Shown piece by piece: positions 26,152 to 34,082 of a DNA stretch of 64,000 bases. Numbering within the stretch: the first letter of the stretch is position 1; each line of letters starts with the position of its first letter. The translations under genes and the position numbers were made by a program. Source of the stretch: Sinomonas atrocyanea (GTDB taxonomy: Bacteria > Actinomycetota > Actinomycetes > Actinomycetales > Micrococcaceae); contig NZ_CP014518.1 in the NCBI RefSeq assembly GCF_001577305.1, forward strand, positions 1,736,001 through 1,800,000, written 5' to 3'. Under the pieces are notes generated by a model, which worked only from the letters and a program-made list of their open reading frames with translations, was not told the origin of the DNA and did not search any database.

Positions 26152-26457
26152 CTAGGCCTCCCGGCGGAACTGGACCTTCCACTCCTCGGGCCCCTCGACG
26201 AGGTACGAGACATCGAAGGCGCCCTCGCGGTAGCGCTGCCCGACCTGGGCCAGGAGCGGGAGCGGGGCGTGGTTGGCGATGATCACGAGCCCGGCGCCGA
26301 CGGCGAGGGAGTCGAGGGCTCCGAAGATCGTCGCGTGGCGGATCGCGTGGGGGATGACGCGCACATCGAGCTCGGGGAACCCCTCGCCGTCGTGCTCTCC
26401 GCACGCGCATGCGGACTTCTGGGTCAGGGTGAGGGGGTTCTCTGCGGTGTACTCCAC
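26152..26457 (-). CDS. DUF2249-domain protein
   Basis: 101 residues. Contains the DUF2249 signature: LDVRVIPHAIRHATIFGALDSLAVGAGLVIIANHAPLPLLAQV, cited in part, with a preceding ACACGEHDGE. The conserved His pair (RVIPHAIRHATIF and NHAPLPLL) could bind a metal or heme. DUF2249 genes recur beside denitrification and NO-handling genes, and here it is divergent from the HTH/NnrS-like/NirK set. GTG 26457 has GGAAGGA upstream. Confidence 0.8.
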   Translation of the reverse strand: MEYTAENPLTLTQKSACACGEHDGEGFPELDVRVIPHAIRHATIFGALDSLAVGAGLVIIANHAPLPLLAQVGQRYREGAFDVSYLVEGPEEWKVQFRREA

Positions 26458-26510
26458 GGCGCATCCTTCCGGTGTGATCTGATGGCCGAAACTTTACTAC
26501 AATAAATTCC
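26458..26510. promoter_or_regulatory. Divergent promoters with overlapping -10 boxes and AT-rich dyad
   Basis: TACAAT (26498-26503) ends 7 nt before GTG 26511 of the regulator, giving a leaderless rightward transcript. On the minus strand TATTGT occupies nearly the same bases. The AACTTTA...TAAATT imperfect dyad covers both, so one bound regulator could block both directions. Confidence 0.45.
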
Positions 26511-27221
26511 GTGGAAAACAGTCCGCTCGGCCCCCAGCCGGCCGCTCCCGGCCCCGCTCTGCCGCTCTCGGCTGCGCGAGCGGCGGTGCTCGACCTCGTC
26601 AGGGCCCATCGGGCGCCGTGCACCGTCGACCAGCTCGCCGGCGAGACAGGGCAGCATCCCAACACCGTGCGCGAGCACCTCGAGGCGCTCGTGGCCGCGG
26701 GCCTCCTCGAGGCCGCCGCGGGTGCGCCGGCCGGGGACGGGCGGCGCGGACGGCCGGCGAAGCGGTACCGGCCGGCGGGGCAGCCGCTCGAGGCGCCGGG
26801 CTACGCCGCACTCGCCGGGGTGCTGGCCGCCGAGGTGGCACGGCTCGCCCCCGATCCCGCGGCGGCGGGGGCCGAGGCCGGCCGCCGCTGGGCGAGGCGG
26901 GCCGTCGTGGCCCCCGCGGGGCCGGTCTCGGCCGAGGACGCCCGACGCCGCGTGCTCGCCGAACTCGATGACCTCGGCTTCGCGGTCGCACCGGCACCCG
27001 CCGCCGAGTCCTCCGGGGGCGCCGAGCCCTCCGGGAGGCGCGTCCGGCTCGTCGCCTGCCCGCTCCTGGCGGCCGCGAAGGACCAGCCTGCGGTCGTGTG
27101 CTCCGTCCATGCCGGCCTCGTCGAGGAGTCCCTGAAGCTGCTCGGCCACCCCGGGCTGCGCGCCCGGCTTGAGCCCTTCGCCGAGCCGGGCGCGTGCGTG
27201 CTCACGATCGGCACGGCATGA
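26511..27221 (+). CDS. Winged-HTH regulator with SufR-like Cys/His cluster
   Basis: 236 residues. N-terminal winged HTH (AARAAVLDLVRAHRAPCTVDQLAGETGQHPNTVREHLEALV, quoted only in part) with a basic wing (GRRGRPAKRYRP). The C-terminal domain ends in a Cys/His set: C183-x13-C197-x2-H200-x28-C229 (CPLLAAAKDQPAVVCSVH...GACVL), the pattern of SufR-like regulators that hold an Fe-S cluster. Such a cluster would fit sensing of NO or oxygen for the following NirK module. GTG start; its stop overlaps the next gene (ATGA). Confidence 0.75.
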   Translation: MENSPLGPQPAAPGPALPLSAARAAVLDLVRAHRAPCTVDQLAGETGQHPNTVREHLEALVAAGLLEAAAGAPAGDGRRGRPAKRYRPAGQPLEAPGYAALAGVLAAEVARLAPDPAAAGAEAGRRWARRAVVAPAGPVSAEDARRRVLAELDDLGFAVAPAPAAESSGGAEPSGRRVRLVACPLLAAAKDQPAVVCSVHAGLVEESLKLLGHPGLRARLEPFAEPGACVLTIGTA

Positions 27222-28423
27222 GCCCGGCGTCCGGCCCCCGCTCCGCCGGTGTCCAGGGACCGTCTGCGGCGCGGGTCCCGCGTGCGGGAACGGCCGTCTG
27301 GCACCGCGCCGTCCTCCTCGTCCTGGGCGGCGCCTCGCTCGTCGCGGGCCTCGACGCGGCACTGGTCCTCCTCGGGCTTCCCGCCCCGGTGGGCGGGAAC
27401 GCGGCCCCCGCCCTGCCCGCCGCCCACGGGACCCTCATGGTGCTCGGCTTCGTGGGCACGCTCATTGCCCTCGAGCGGGCGGTCGCGCTCCGCAGGGCCT
27501 GGGGCTACGCGGCCCCCGCCCTGCTCGGCGGCGGCGCCCTCGTCCAGCTCGGCCCCTGGGGTGCCGCGGCGTGGCCGGCACGGCTCTCGCTGCTGGCCGG
27601 CACGGTCGCGTTCGCCCTCGTGTACGTGCCACTGTGGCGGCGCCAGCGGGACCCGGCGGTCCTCGTCCAGGCGCTCGGGGCCGTGGCGGCGGCAGGGGCG
27701 GCCGGACTGCTGGCCGCCGGGGTGGCCGTGCCCGCCGTCGTGCCCTGGTTCGCCGCGTTCCTGCTGGCGACCATTGCGGGGGAGCGGCTCGAGCTCGCGC
27801 GCCTGCGGATCCGCGGCCCCTGGGCCGAACCCCTGCTCGTCGCCGTGAACGCCGCGCTCGTGGCGCTGTGCCCCGCCACGCTGCTGTGGCCCGCCGCGGG
27901 CTATCCGCTCTTCGGCCTCGCCGTGCTCGCGCTCGCGGCGTGGCTCGTGCGGTACGACGTGGCACGCGCCACGATCCGCGCCACAGGGCTGCCTCGGTAC
28001 GTCGCAGCCTGCCTCCTGGCGGGCTACGCGTGGCTCGCGGTGGCCGCCGGCGTGTGCCTCCTCGTTCCGGGCGCGCCCTCGGGAGCGGCGTACGACGCGT
28101 TCCTGCACGCGGTCTTCCTCGGGTTCGTGATGTCCATGGTCATGGCCCACGCGCCGGTGATCCTCCCGGCGGTGCTGCGCCGCCCCCTCCCGTACCGGCC
28201 GGTGATGTGGGTCCCCGCCGCCCTCCTGCACGCGACGCTGCTGCTGCGGCTAGCTCTCGGCGACGCCCGCGGGGAGACGGCCGCCTGGCAGTGGGGCGGG
28301 GCCGGGAACGTCCTCGCCGTCCTCGCGTTCGTGGCGCTCGCGGCGCACTCGGCCGCGCGCGCACGGCACCCGCACGGATCCCGTGCATCGAGGGCGCTCG
28401 CGGGCGGGACGGGCGCCCCGTGA
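27218..28423 (+). CDS. NnrS-like multi-pass membrane protein
   Basis: 401 residues, about eleven or twelve hydrophobic segments. Key blocks: AAHGTLMVLGFVGTLIALERAVAL near residues 68-92 and FLHAVFLGFVMSMVMAHAPVILPAVL near residues 295-320. His residues at the start of membrane segments are as in NnrS, a heme- and copper-containing protein linked to NO metabolism. ATG 27218 overlaps the regulator stop; its own stop overlaps the next start. The family call is from motif likeness and context; a related heme-copper membrane family is possible. Confidence 0.7.
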   Translation: MSPASGPRSAGVQGPSAARVPRAGTAVWHRAVLLVLGGASLVAGLDAALVLLGLPAPVGGNAAPALPAAHGTLMVLGFVGTLIALERAVALRRAWGYAAPALLGGGALVQLGPWGAAAWPARLSLLAGTVAFALVYVPLWRRQRDPAVLVQALGAVAAAGAAGLLAAGVAVPAVVPWFAAFLLATIAGERLELARLRIRGPWAEPLLVAVNAALVALCPATLLWPAAGYPLFGLAVLALAAWLVRYDVARATIRATGLPRYVAACLLAGYAWLAVAAGVCLLVPGAPSGAAYDAFLHAVFLGFVMSMVMAHAPVILPAVLRRPLPYRPVMWVPAALLHATLLLRLALGDARGETAAWQWGGAGNVLAVLAFVALAAHSAARARHPHGSRASRALAGGTGAP

Positions 28424-31161
28424 TGCCCCGCATCGGCGCCGCGCCCTCAGCGCACCGTCCTCCTGCGGGCACCGGGCCACGGCCGGGCACCGGGCGCGCC
28501 GCGTGGCACCGCTGGGCCAACGCGCCCTCGCTCGCGTGGCTGCTCGCGATCGTGCTCGTCTCCGGGATCCACCGCGGCATCCCGGCCTCGGGGTGGCTGC
28601 TGGTGCACCTTGCGCTCCTCGGTGCCGTGACCAACGCCATCCTCGTCTACTCGTGGCACTTCGCCGAGGCGCTGCTGCGGCTGCCCGTGCCCTCGCGACG
28701 GGCACTCGCGGCGAGGATCGGACTGCTGAACGCCGGTGCCGCCGCCGCGATGGCGGGGGTCGTGTCCGGAGTCTGGCCCGCCGCCGTCGCCGGGGCCGCG
28801 GCCGTGGGCGCCGCGGCGGCCTGGCACGGCGCCGCCCTGCTCCTCAGGCTGCGGCGCGCCCTGCCCTCGCGCTTCCGGTCCACCCTGCGCTACTACCTCG
28901 CCGCGTGCGCGCTCCTGCCCTTCGGCGCCGCCGCCGGCGCGCTGCTCGCCCTGCCGGGCACCGACGGCGGCGACGGCCTCCACGCCCGGCTCCTGCTCGC
29001 CCACGAGTCCCTCAACCTCCTCGGCTGGGTCGGCCTGAGCGTCCTCGGAACGCTCGTGACGCTCCTGCCGACCATGCTGCGCACGCGCGCCGACGACTCC
29101 GCGGAGCCGGTCGCCCGCCGGGCCCTCTGGGTCCTCCTCGCGGGGGTCGGCCTCGCCGCGGGAGGAGCGTTGGCGGGCGTCCGCGCCGCGGCGGGGGCCG
29201 GCGTCGTCCTCTTCCTCGCCGGCGTGCTCGTCTCCGCCGTCCCGCTCGCCCGCGCGCTGCGGCGCAGGGCGCCGGTGGCGTTCGCCCCGCTGTCCGCCGT
29301 TGCCTCGCTCGTCTGGCTGGTGGGCGCGCTCGGTCGCCTCGCGTGGCTGTGCGTGACGGCTCCGGACTGGGACGCGCTCCACGAGGCCCTCGGCGGCCTC
29401 ACGCCGGCGCTCGCGGCCGGGTTCGCCGCCCAGGTCCTCGTGGGGGCCCTGTCCTACCTGCTGCCCGTGGTGCTCGGCGGCGGCCCCGCCGCCGTCCGCC
29501 GGCGCACCGAGACGCTCGACGCCGGTGCCTGGCTCCGCGTGGTGCTCGCCAACGGGGCGCTCGGCCTCTACCTCCTGCCGGTGCCCAGCGCCGTCCGCGT
29601 CGCGGCCTCGGTTGCGGGGCTGCTGGCCCTCATAGGGTTCGTCTGGCTCGCCGGGCGTGCCTTCCTCGGCCGTCCGCGGCCGCTTCCCGCGCCGGACCGG
29701 CCAGAGGCGCCCGAGCCTCGGCAGGGCCGTCCCGCCGGCTCCGGGCCGAGCACGACGGGCGCTTCCGTCCGCAGCCGCCTCGGCTCCGGCGCGGTGGGGC
29801 TCGCGGTCCTGCTCGCGGCGGTCGTCGCCGGGGTGGCCGCCGATCCCTCGGTCCTGCCCGTCGCCGCCGGCGGGAGCCCCGCAGGCGCCGTGGGCGGCGC
29901 AGGAGGGGCCGGCGTCGTGCCCACCGGCCACACCACGACGGTGGACGTGGCGATGTCCGGCATGCGCTTCGTCCCCGACACGGTGACCGTCCCGGCCGGG
30001 GACCGGCTCCTGATCCGCCTGGCCAACAAGGACCAGACCGCCCACGACCTCGTGCTCGCGACAGGGCAGGACTCCTCCCGGGTCTATCCCGGCCGGAGCG
30101 GACAGCTCGACGCCGGAGTCGTGGCCCAGTCGGTGGAGGGGTGGTGCTCGGTGGTGGGGCACAGGCAGATGGGCATGGTGTTCCACGTGACCGTGACCGG
30201 CGACCCCCGGCCATCCGCGGCGCCGGCCCCGGGCGCCATGGACATGCCCGGAATGCAGCAGTCCGCGGCGCCTTCGGCCGCCCCGGCGGCCCAGCACACG
30301 CCCTACCCCGCGGCCCTCCCGCCGGTGCCCGCGTCAACGGTGCACCGGGTCACGCTGACGGTGCGCGACACGGTGACCGAGGTCGCCCCCGGCGTCACCC
30401 AGACCCTCTGGACGTACAACGGCACCGCACCCGGGCCGGTCCTGCACGGCCGGGTGGGGGACCGGTTCGAGGTCACCCTCGTCAACGACGCCTCCACCGG
30501 CCATTCGGTCGACTTCCACGCCGGATCCCTCGCCCCGGACGGGCCGATGCGCACCATCGACCCCGGCCAGTCGCTCGTGTACACGTTCACCGCGATCCAG
30601 CCGGGCATCTGGATGTACCACTGCAGCACGATGCCCATGTCCCTGCACATCGCCAACGGCATGTTCGGCGCGGTGGTCATCGACCCGCCCGGCGCCCCCG
30701 CCGTGGACCACGAGTTCGTGCTCGTCCAGAGCGAGCAGTACCGCGGCGCCGCCGCACACGGCGTCCCGGGCATCGCGGACCCGGCCAAGATCGCCGCGGG
30801 CACGCCGGACGCGGTCGTGTTCAACGGCTACCCGAACCAGTACGACGCCGACCCGCTCGCCGTGCGCGCCGGCGAACGGGTGCGCGTGTGGGTGCTCGAC
30901 GCCGGGCCCGGGCGCGCCACCTCGTTCCACGTGGTGGGCGCCCAGTTCGGCGCCGTGTGGGCCGAGGGGGCCTACCGGCTCGCCCCGGGCCCCGGCGGCG
31001 CGCAGGCGGGGGCCTCGCAGGCCCTGGACCTCGCGCCCGCCCAGGGCGGGTTCGTGGACCTCACGTTCGACGAGGCAGGGCACTACCCGTTCGTGAGCCA
31101 CTACATGGTGGACGCCGAGCGGGGCGCGCACGGAGTGTTCGACGTTGCCCCCGCGAGGTGA
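28423..31161 (+). CDS. nirK: Copper nitrite reductase fused to a membrane domain and an extra cupredoxin
   Basis: 912 residues. (1) About 30-440: polytopic membrane domain, about ten segments, with His-containing stretches (HLALLGAVTNAILVYSWHF, LLAHESLNLLGWVGLSVLG) like NnrS/heme-copper proteins. (2) About 505-590: cupredoxin with a type-1 set H541, C575, H580, M583 or M585. (3) About 620-912: two-domain NirK with type-1 ligands H694, C734, H742, M747, type-2 ligands H699, H733, H893, and the catalytic pair D697 and H836. All reaction residues are kept, so reduction of nitrite to NO is likely on the outer face, with electrons passing through the membrane and cupredoxin domains. ATG 28423 (or GTG 28420) overlaps the previous stop. 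Confidence 0.82.
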   Translation: MPRIGAAPSAHRPPAGTGPRPGTGRAAWHRWANAPSLAWLLAIVLVSGIHRGIPASGWLLVHLALLGAVTNAILVYSWHFAEALLRLPVPSRRALAARIGLLNAGAAAAMAGVVSGVWPAAVAGAAAVGAAAAWHGAALLLRLRRALPSRFRSTLRYYLAACALLPFGAAAGALLALPGTDGGDGLHARLLLAHESLNLLGWVGLSVLGTLVTLLPTMLRTRADDSAEPVARRALWVLLAGVGLAAGGALAGVRAAAGAGVVLFLAGVLVSAVPLARALRRRAPVAFAPLSAVASLVWLVGALGRLAWLCVTAPDWDALHEALGGLTPALAAGFAAQVLVGALSYLLPVVLGGGPAAVRRRTETLDAGAWLRVVLANGALGLYLLPVPSAVRVAASVAGLLALIGFVWLAGRAFLGRPRPLPAPDRPEAPEPRQGRPAGSGPSTTGASVRSRLGSGAVGLAVLLAAVVAGVAADPSVLPVAAGGSPAGAVGGAGGAGVVPTGHTTTVDVAMSGMRFVPDTVTVPAGDRLLIRLANKDQTAHDLVLATGQDSSRVYPGRSGQLDAGVVAQSVEGWCSVVGHRQMGMVFHVTVTGDPRPSAAPAPGAMDMPGMQQSAAPSAAPAAQHTPYPAALPPVPASTVHRVTLTVRDTVTEVAPGVTQTLWTYNGTAPGPVLHGRVGDRFEVTLVNDASTGHSVDFHAGSLAPDGPMRTIDPGQSLVYTFTAIQPGIWMYHCSTMPMSLHIANGMFGAVVIDPPGAPAVDHEFVLVQSEQYRGAAAHGVPGIADPAKIAAGTPDAVVFNGYPNQYDADPLAVRAGERVRVWVLDAGPGRATSFHVVGAQFGAVWAEGAYRLAPGPGGAQAGASQALDLAPAQGGFVDLTFDEAGHYPFVSHYMVDAERGAHGVFDVAPAR

Positions 31162-31454
31162 GCCGCCGTTCCTTCTGTGAGTCACCTCCTGAAGGTCAGG
31201 TCCTGAAGGTCAGTTTCTGTGGGCCCCCGCTGGCGAGGTGGGGCGCACGACGGCGCGTGGTCGCCGTCGTGCGCCAGATCGAACCACTCCTCTGGGCCGC
31301 CACCCGCCGAGGTGACCCCCAGAAGGTGACCCCCGGACGTGGGGGAGGGGCGTGAGGGCTGCGCGGCTGGGATACATTGGTAGCTGACTTTCCTGCCCTC
31401 TTCGCACGGTCGGCCCGCGTGCCCGATCGGCCCAGATACAGAACGGATGCCCGC
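31162..31454 (+). other. Gap between nirK and proS: direct repeats, terminator, proS leader
   Basis: 293 nt without a gene. From left: two 13-nt direct copies TCCTGAAGGTCAG (31187-31199, 31201-31213); the terminator at 31242; two TGACCCCC elements (about 31308-31335) separated by AGAAGG, like the array at 50249; then the proS leader with TACATT near 31373 as -10 candidate. No coding region was recognised. Confidence 0.6.
31242..31275 (+). terminator. Terminator of the NirK operon
   Basis: Perfect 14-bp inverted repeat, GGCGCACGACGGCG (31242-31255) with its complement (31262-31275), 6-nt loop. Its stem core is the same 12-13 nt word as the inverted repeat near 246-258/321-332. Confidence 0.75.
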
Positions 31455-33257
31455 GTGGTCCTGCGACTCTCCACCCTGTTCCTGCGCACCCTCCGCGAGG
31501 ATCCCGCCGACGCCGAGGTGGCGAGCCACAGGCTCCTCGTCCGCGCCGGCTACATCCGCCGCGCCGCGCCGGGCATCTACACGTGGCTCCCGCTCGGGCT
31601 GGCGGTCCTGCGGAAGGTCGAGCGGGTCATCCGGGAGGAGATGGCGGCCATCGGCGCGCAGGAGGTGCACTTCCCCGCGCTGCTGCCCAAGGAGCCCTAC
31701 GAGGCCACCAACCGGTGGACGGAGTACGGCGAGGGCATCTTCCGCCTCAAGGACCGCAAGGACGCCGACTACCTCCTGGCCCCCACGCACGAGGAGATGT
31801 TCACCCTCCTGGTGAAGGACCTGTACTCCTCGTACAAGGACCTGCCCCTCTCGCTGTACCAGATCCAGAACAAGTACCGCGACGAGGCCCGCCCCCGCGC
31901 CGGCCTGCTGCGCGGACGCGAGTTCATCATGAAGGACTCCTACTCGTTCGACGTCGACGACGCCGGCCTCGACGCGAGCTATGCGCGCCACCGCGAGGCG
32001 TACCTGAAGATCTTCGCCCGCCTCGGCCTCGAGGTGGTCCCGGTCAAGGCCACCGCCGGGGCGATGGGCGGGTCCAAGAGCGAGGAGTTCCTGCACCCGA
32101 CCGAGATCGGCGAGGACACATTCGTCCGCTCGCCGGGCGGCTACGCAGCCAACGTCGAGGCCGTCACCACGGTGGTGCCCGAGGCAGTCGACTACAGCGA
32201 CGCGCCCGCGGCGCAGGTGCTCGACACCCCGGATACCCCCACCATCGAGACGCTCGTCGAGGCTTCCCAGACGATCTTCCCGAACCCCGAGCGTCCCTGG
32301 ACCGCCGCGGACACCCTGAAGAACGTGGTCCTGACCGTCACGCTGCCCACCGGCGAGAAGCAACTCGTGGCCATCGGCGTGCCGGGCGACCGCGCCGTGG
32401 ACCTCAAGCGCGTCGAGGCCAACATCGGCGCCTACCTGCCGGTCGGCGGCGAGATCGGCCTCGACCCCGCGAGCGACGAGGAGCTCAAGGCGAACACGGC
32501 GCTCGTCAAGGGCTACATCGGCCCGGGCCTCGCCCTGGACAAGCCGGTCCTCGGTCTCGAGGGCACGGCCAAGATGCTGTACCTCGTCGATCCGCGCGTC
32601 GTGGCCGGCACCCGTTGGATCACCGGCGCGAACGAGCCCGGCAAGCACGTCTACGGCCTCGTGGCCGGACGCGACTTCGGCTGGGACGGCGTCATCGAGT
32701 GCACCGAGGTACGGGCCGGCGACCCCGCCCCCGACGGCTCGGGCCCGCTCGAGACCGCACGCGGGATCGAGATGGGACACATCTTCCAGCTGGGCCGCAA
32801 GTATGCCGAGGCGCTCGGGCTCAAGGTCCTGGACGCGAACGGCAAGCAGGTCACGGTGACCATGGGCTCCTACGGCGTGGGCGTCACCCGCGCAGTGGCC
32901 GCCCTCGCGGAGTCCAACCACGACGAGCGCGGCCTCGTCTGGCCGCGCGCGGTGGCGCCGGCGGACGTCCACGTCGTGGCCGTCGGGCGCGGCGAGGAGA
33001 TCTTCGCCGAGGCGGAGCGGGTCGCGGCCGAGTTCGAGGCGCGCGGCCTGACCGTCATGCTGGACGACCGCCCCAAGGTGTCCCCGGGAGTGAAGTTCGG
33101 AGACGCCGAGCTCATCGGCGTCCCGACCATCGTCGCGGTCGGCAAGGGCCTCGCCTCGGGCGTGCTCGAGGTCAAGGACCGCCGCTCGGGGACGGCCGAG
33201 GACGTGCCGGTCGGCGAGGTCGTCGATCGGGTCATCGCCGCCGTGCGCGGCGCCTGA
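31455..33257 (+). CDS. proS: Prolyl-tRNA synthetase, bacterial type with editing domain
   Basis: 600 residues. Class II synthetase: motif 1 region (LRKVERVIREEMAAIGAQEVHFPALLPKEPYEATNRW), TXE loop APTHEEMFT, motif 2 NKYRDEARPRAGLLRGREF, motif 3 SYGVGVTRAVAALAE. The INS editing domain, which hydrolyses Ala-tRNAPro, lies between motifs 2 and 3 (about 220-400), and the anticodon-binding domain is C-terminal. GTG 31455 gives the standard N-terminus VLRLSTLFLRTLREDPADAE; an upstream start at 31377 is unsupported. Confidence 0.97.
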   Translation: MVLRLSTLFLRTLREDPADAEVASHRLLVRAGYIRRAAPGIYTWLPLGLAVLRKVERVIREEMAAIGAQEVHFPALLPKEPYEATNRWTEYGEGIFRLKDRKDADYLLAPTHEEMFTLLVKDLYSSYKDLPLSLYQIQNKYRDEARPRAGLLRGREFIMKDSYSFDVDDAGLDASYARHREAYLKIFARLGLEVVPVKATAGAMGGSKSEEFLHPTEIGEDTFVRSPGGYAANVEAVTTVVPEAVDYSDAPAAQVLDTPDTPTIETLVEASQTIFPNPERPWTAADTLKNVVLTVTLPTGEKQLVAIGVPGDRAVDLKRVEANIGAYLPVGGEIGLDPASDEELKANTALVKGYIGPGLALDKPVLGLEGTAKMLYLVDPRVVAGTRWITGANEPGKHVYGLVAGRDFGWDGVIECTEVRAGDPAPDGSGPLETARGIEMGHIFQLGRKYAEALGLKVLDANGKQVTVTMGSYGVGVTRAVAALAESNHDERGLVWPRAVAPADVHVVAVGRGEEIFAEAERVAAEFEARGLTVMLDDRPKVSPGVKFGDAELIGVPTIVAVGKGLASGVLEVKDRRSGTAEDVPVGEVVDRVIAAVRGA

Positions 33258-33268
33258 GCCCAGCCGGC

Positions 33269-34062
33269 GTGCTCACCGGCTTCGAGGCCGTCGACCCCCT
33301 GACGGTGGCCCTCGTGGTCGTCGCCGGGTTCTGCGCGGGCTGGGTCGACGCCGTGGTCGGCGGAGGAGGCCTCATCCAGCTTCCGGCCCTGCTCGCCGTC
33401 CCGGGCATCAGCCCGGTCCAGGCCCTCGCCACGAACAAGATGGGCTCCGTCTTCGGCACGACGACGAGTGCCGTCACCTACGCGCGGCGTGTGCGGCCCG
33501 ACCTGCGCACCGCCATTCCCATGGCGCTCGTGGCCCTGTGCGGCGCGTTCGGCGGCGCCGCCCTGGCCACCGCCCTGCCTGCGCGCGTCTTCAAGCCGAT
33601 CATCCTCGCGGCCATCATCGCCGTCGCCCTCTTCACGGTGCTGCGCCCACAGATGGGCCAGTACACCCAGCTGCGGCTCAAGGGCCGGCGCCACCTCGCC
33701 GCCGCCTGCGGGCTCGGCGCCGTGATCGGGTTCTACGACGGCCTCATCGGCCCCGGCACCGGCTCGTTCCTCGTGATCGCGCTCGTCTCCGGCATGGGGT
33801 ACGCCTTCCTGGAGGCGAGCGCGAAGGCCAAGATCGTCAACATGGCCACGAACATCGGCGCCCTGCTGCTCTTCGCCCCTCGGGGGTCCTGCTCTGGGGC
33901 CTCGGGCTCGTCCTCGGCGCCGCCAACATGCTCGGCGGGTACACGGGCGCCCGCATGGCCGTCAGCCGGGGCAATACGTTCATCCGGTGGGTGTTCCTGG
34001 CCGTCGTCGCGGCGCTCGCGGTCAAGCTAGGCCTCGACGTGTGGGCCGAGGACTTCGCCTGA
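33269..34062 (+). pseudogene. TSUP (TauE/SafE) family permease, broken by a one-base deletion
   Basis: About 264 residues when both frames are joined. The first 203 or so (frame of GTG 33269) show TSUP features: FCAGWVDAVVGGGGLIQLPAL, ALATNKMGSVFGTTTSAV, FYDGLIGPGTGSF, KAKIVNMATNIGALLLFAP. At the C run 33876-33879 one C is missing compared with the expected APSG codons; the homology then continues in the -1 frame (GVLLWGLGLVLGAANMLGGYTGARMAV...) to TGA 34062. Without repair the protein would continue in a wrong frame and end at 34030. Either a real frameshift mutation or a sequencing error in a GC homopolymer. TSUP proteins move sulfite, sulfonates or other anions. Confidence 0.85.
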
Positions 34063-34082
34063 GGATTCCGCGCCGGCTGGCC

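Noticed and set aside
27169..28422. Upstream extension of the nirK frame to 27169
   Set aside because: It overlaps the NnrS-like gene in another frame and reads as Arg/Pro/Gly-rich; ATG 28423 directly overlaps the preceding stop.
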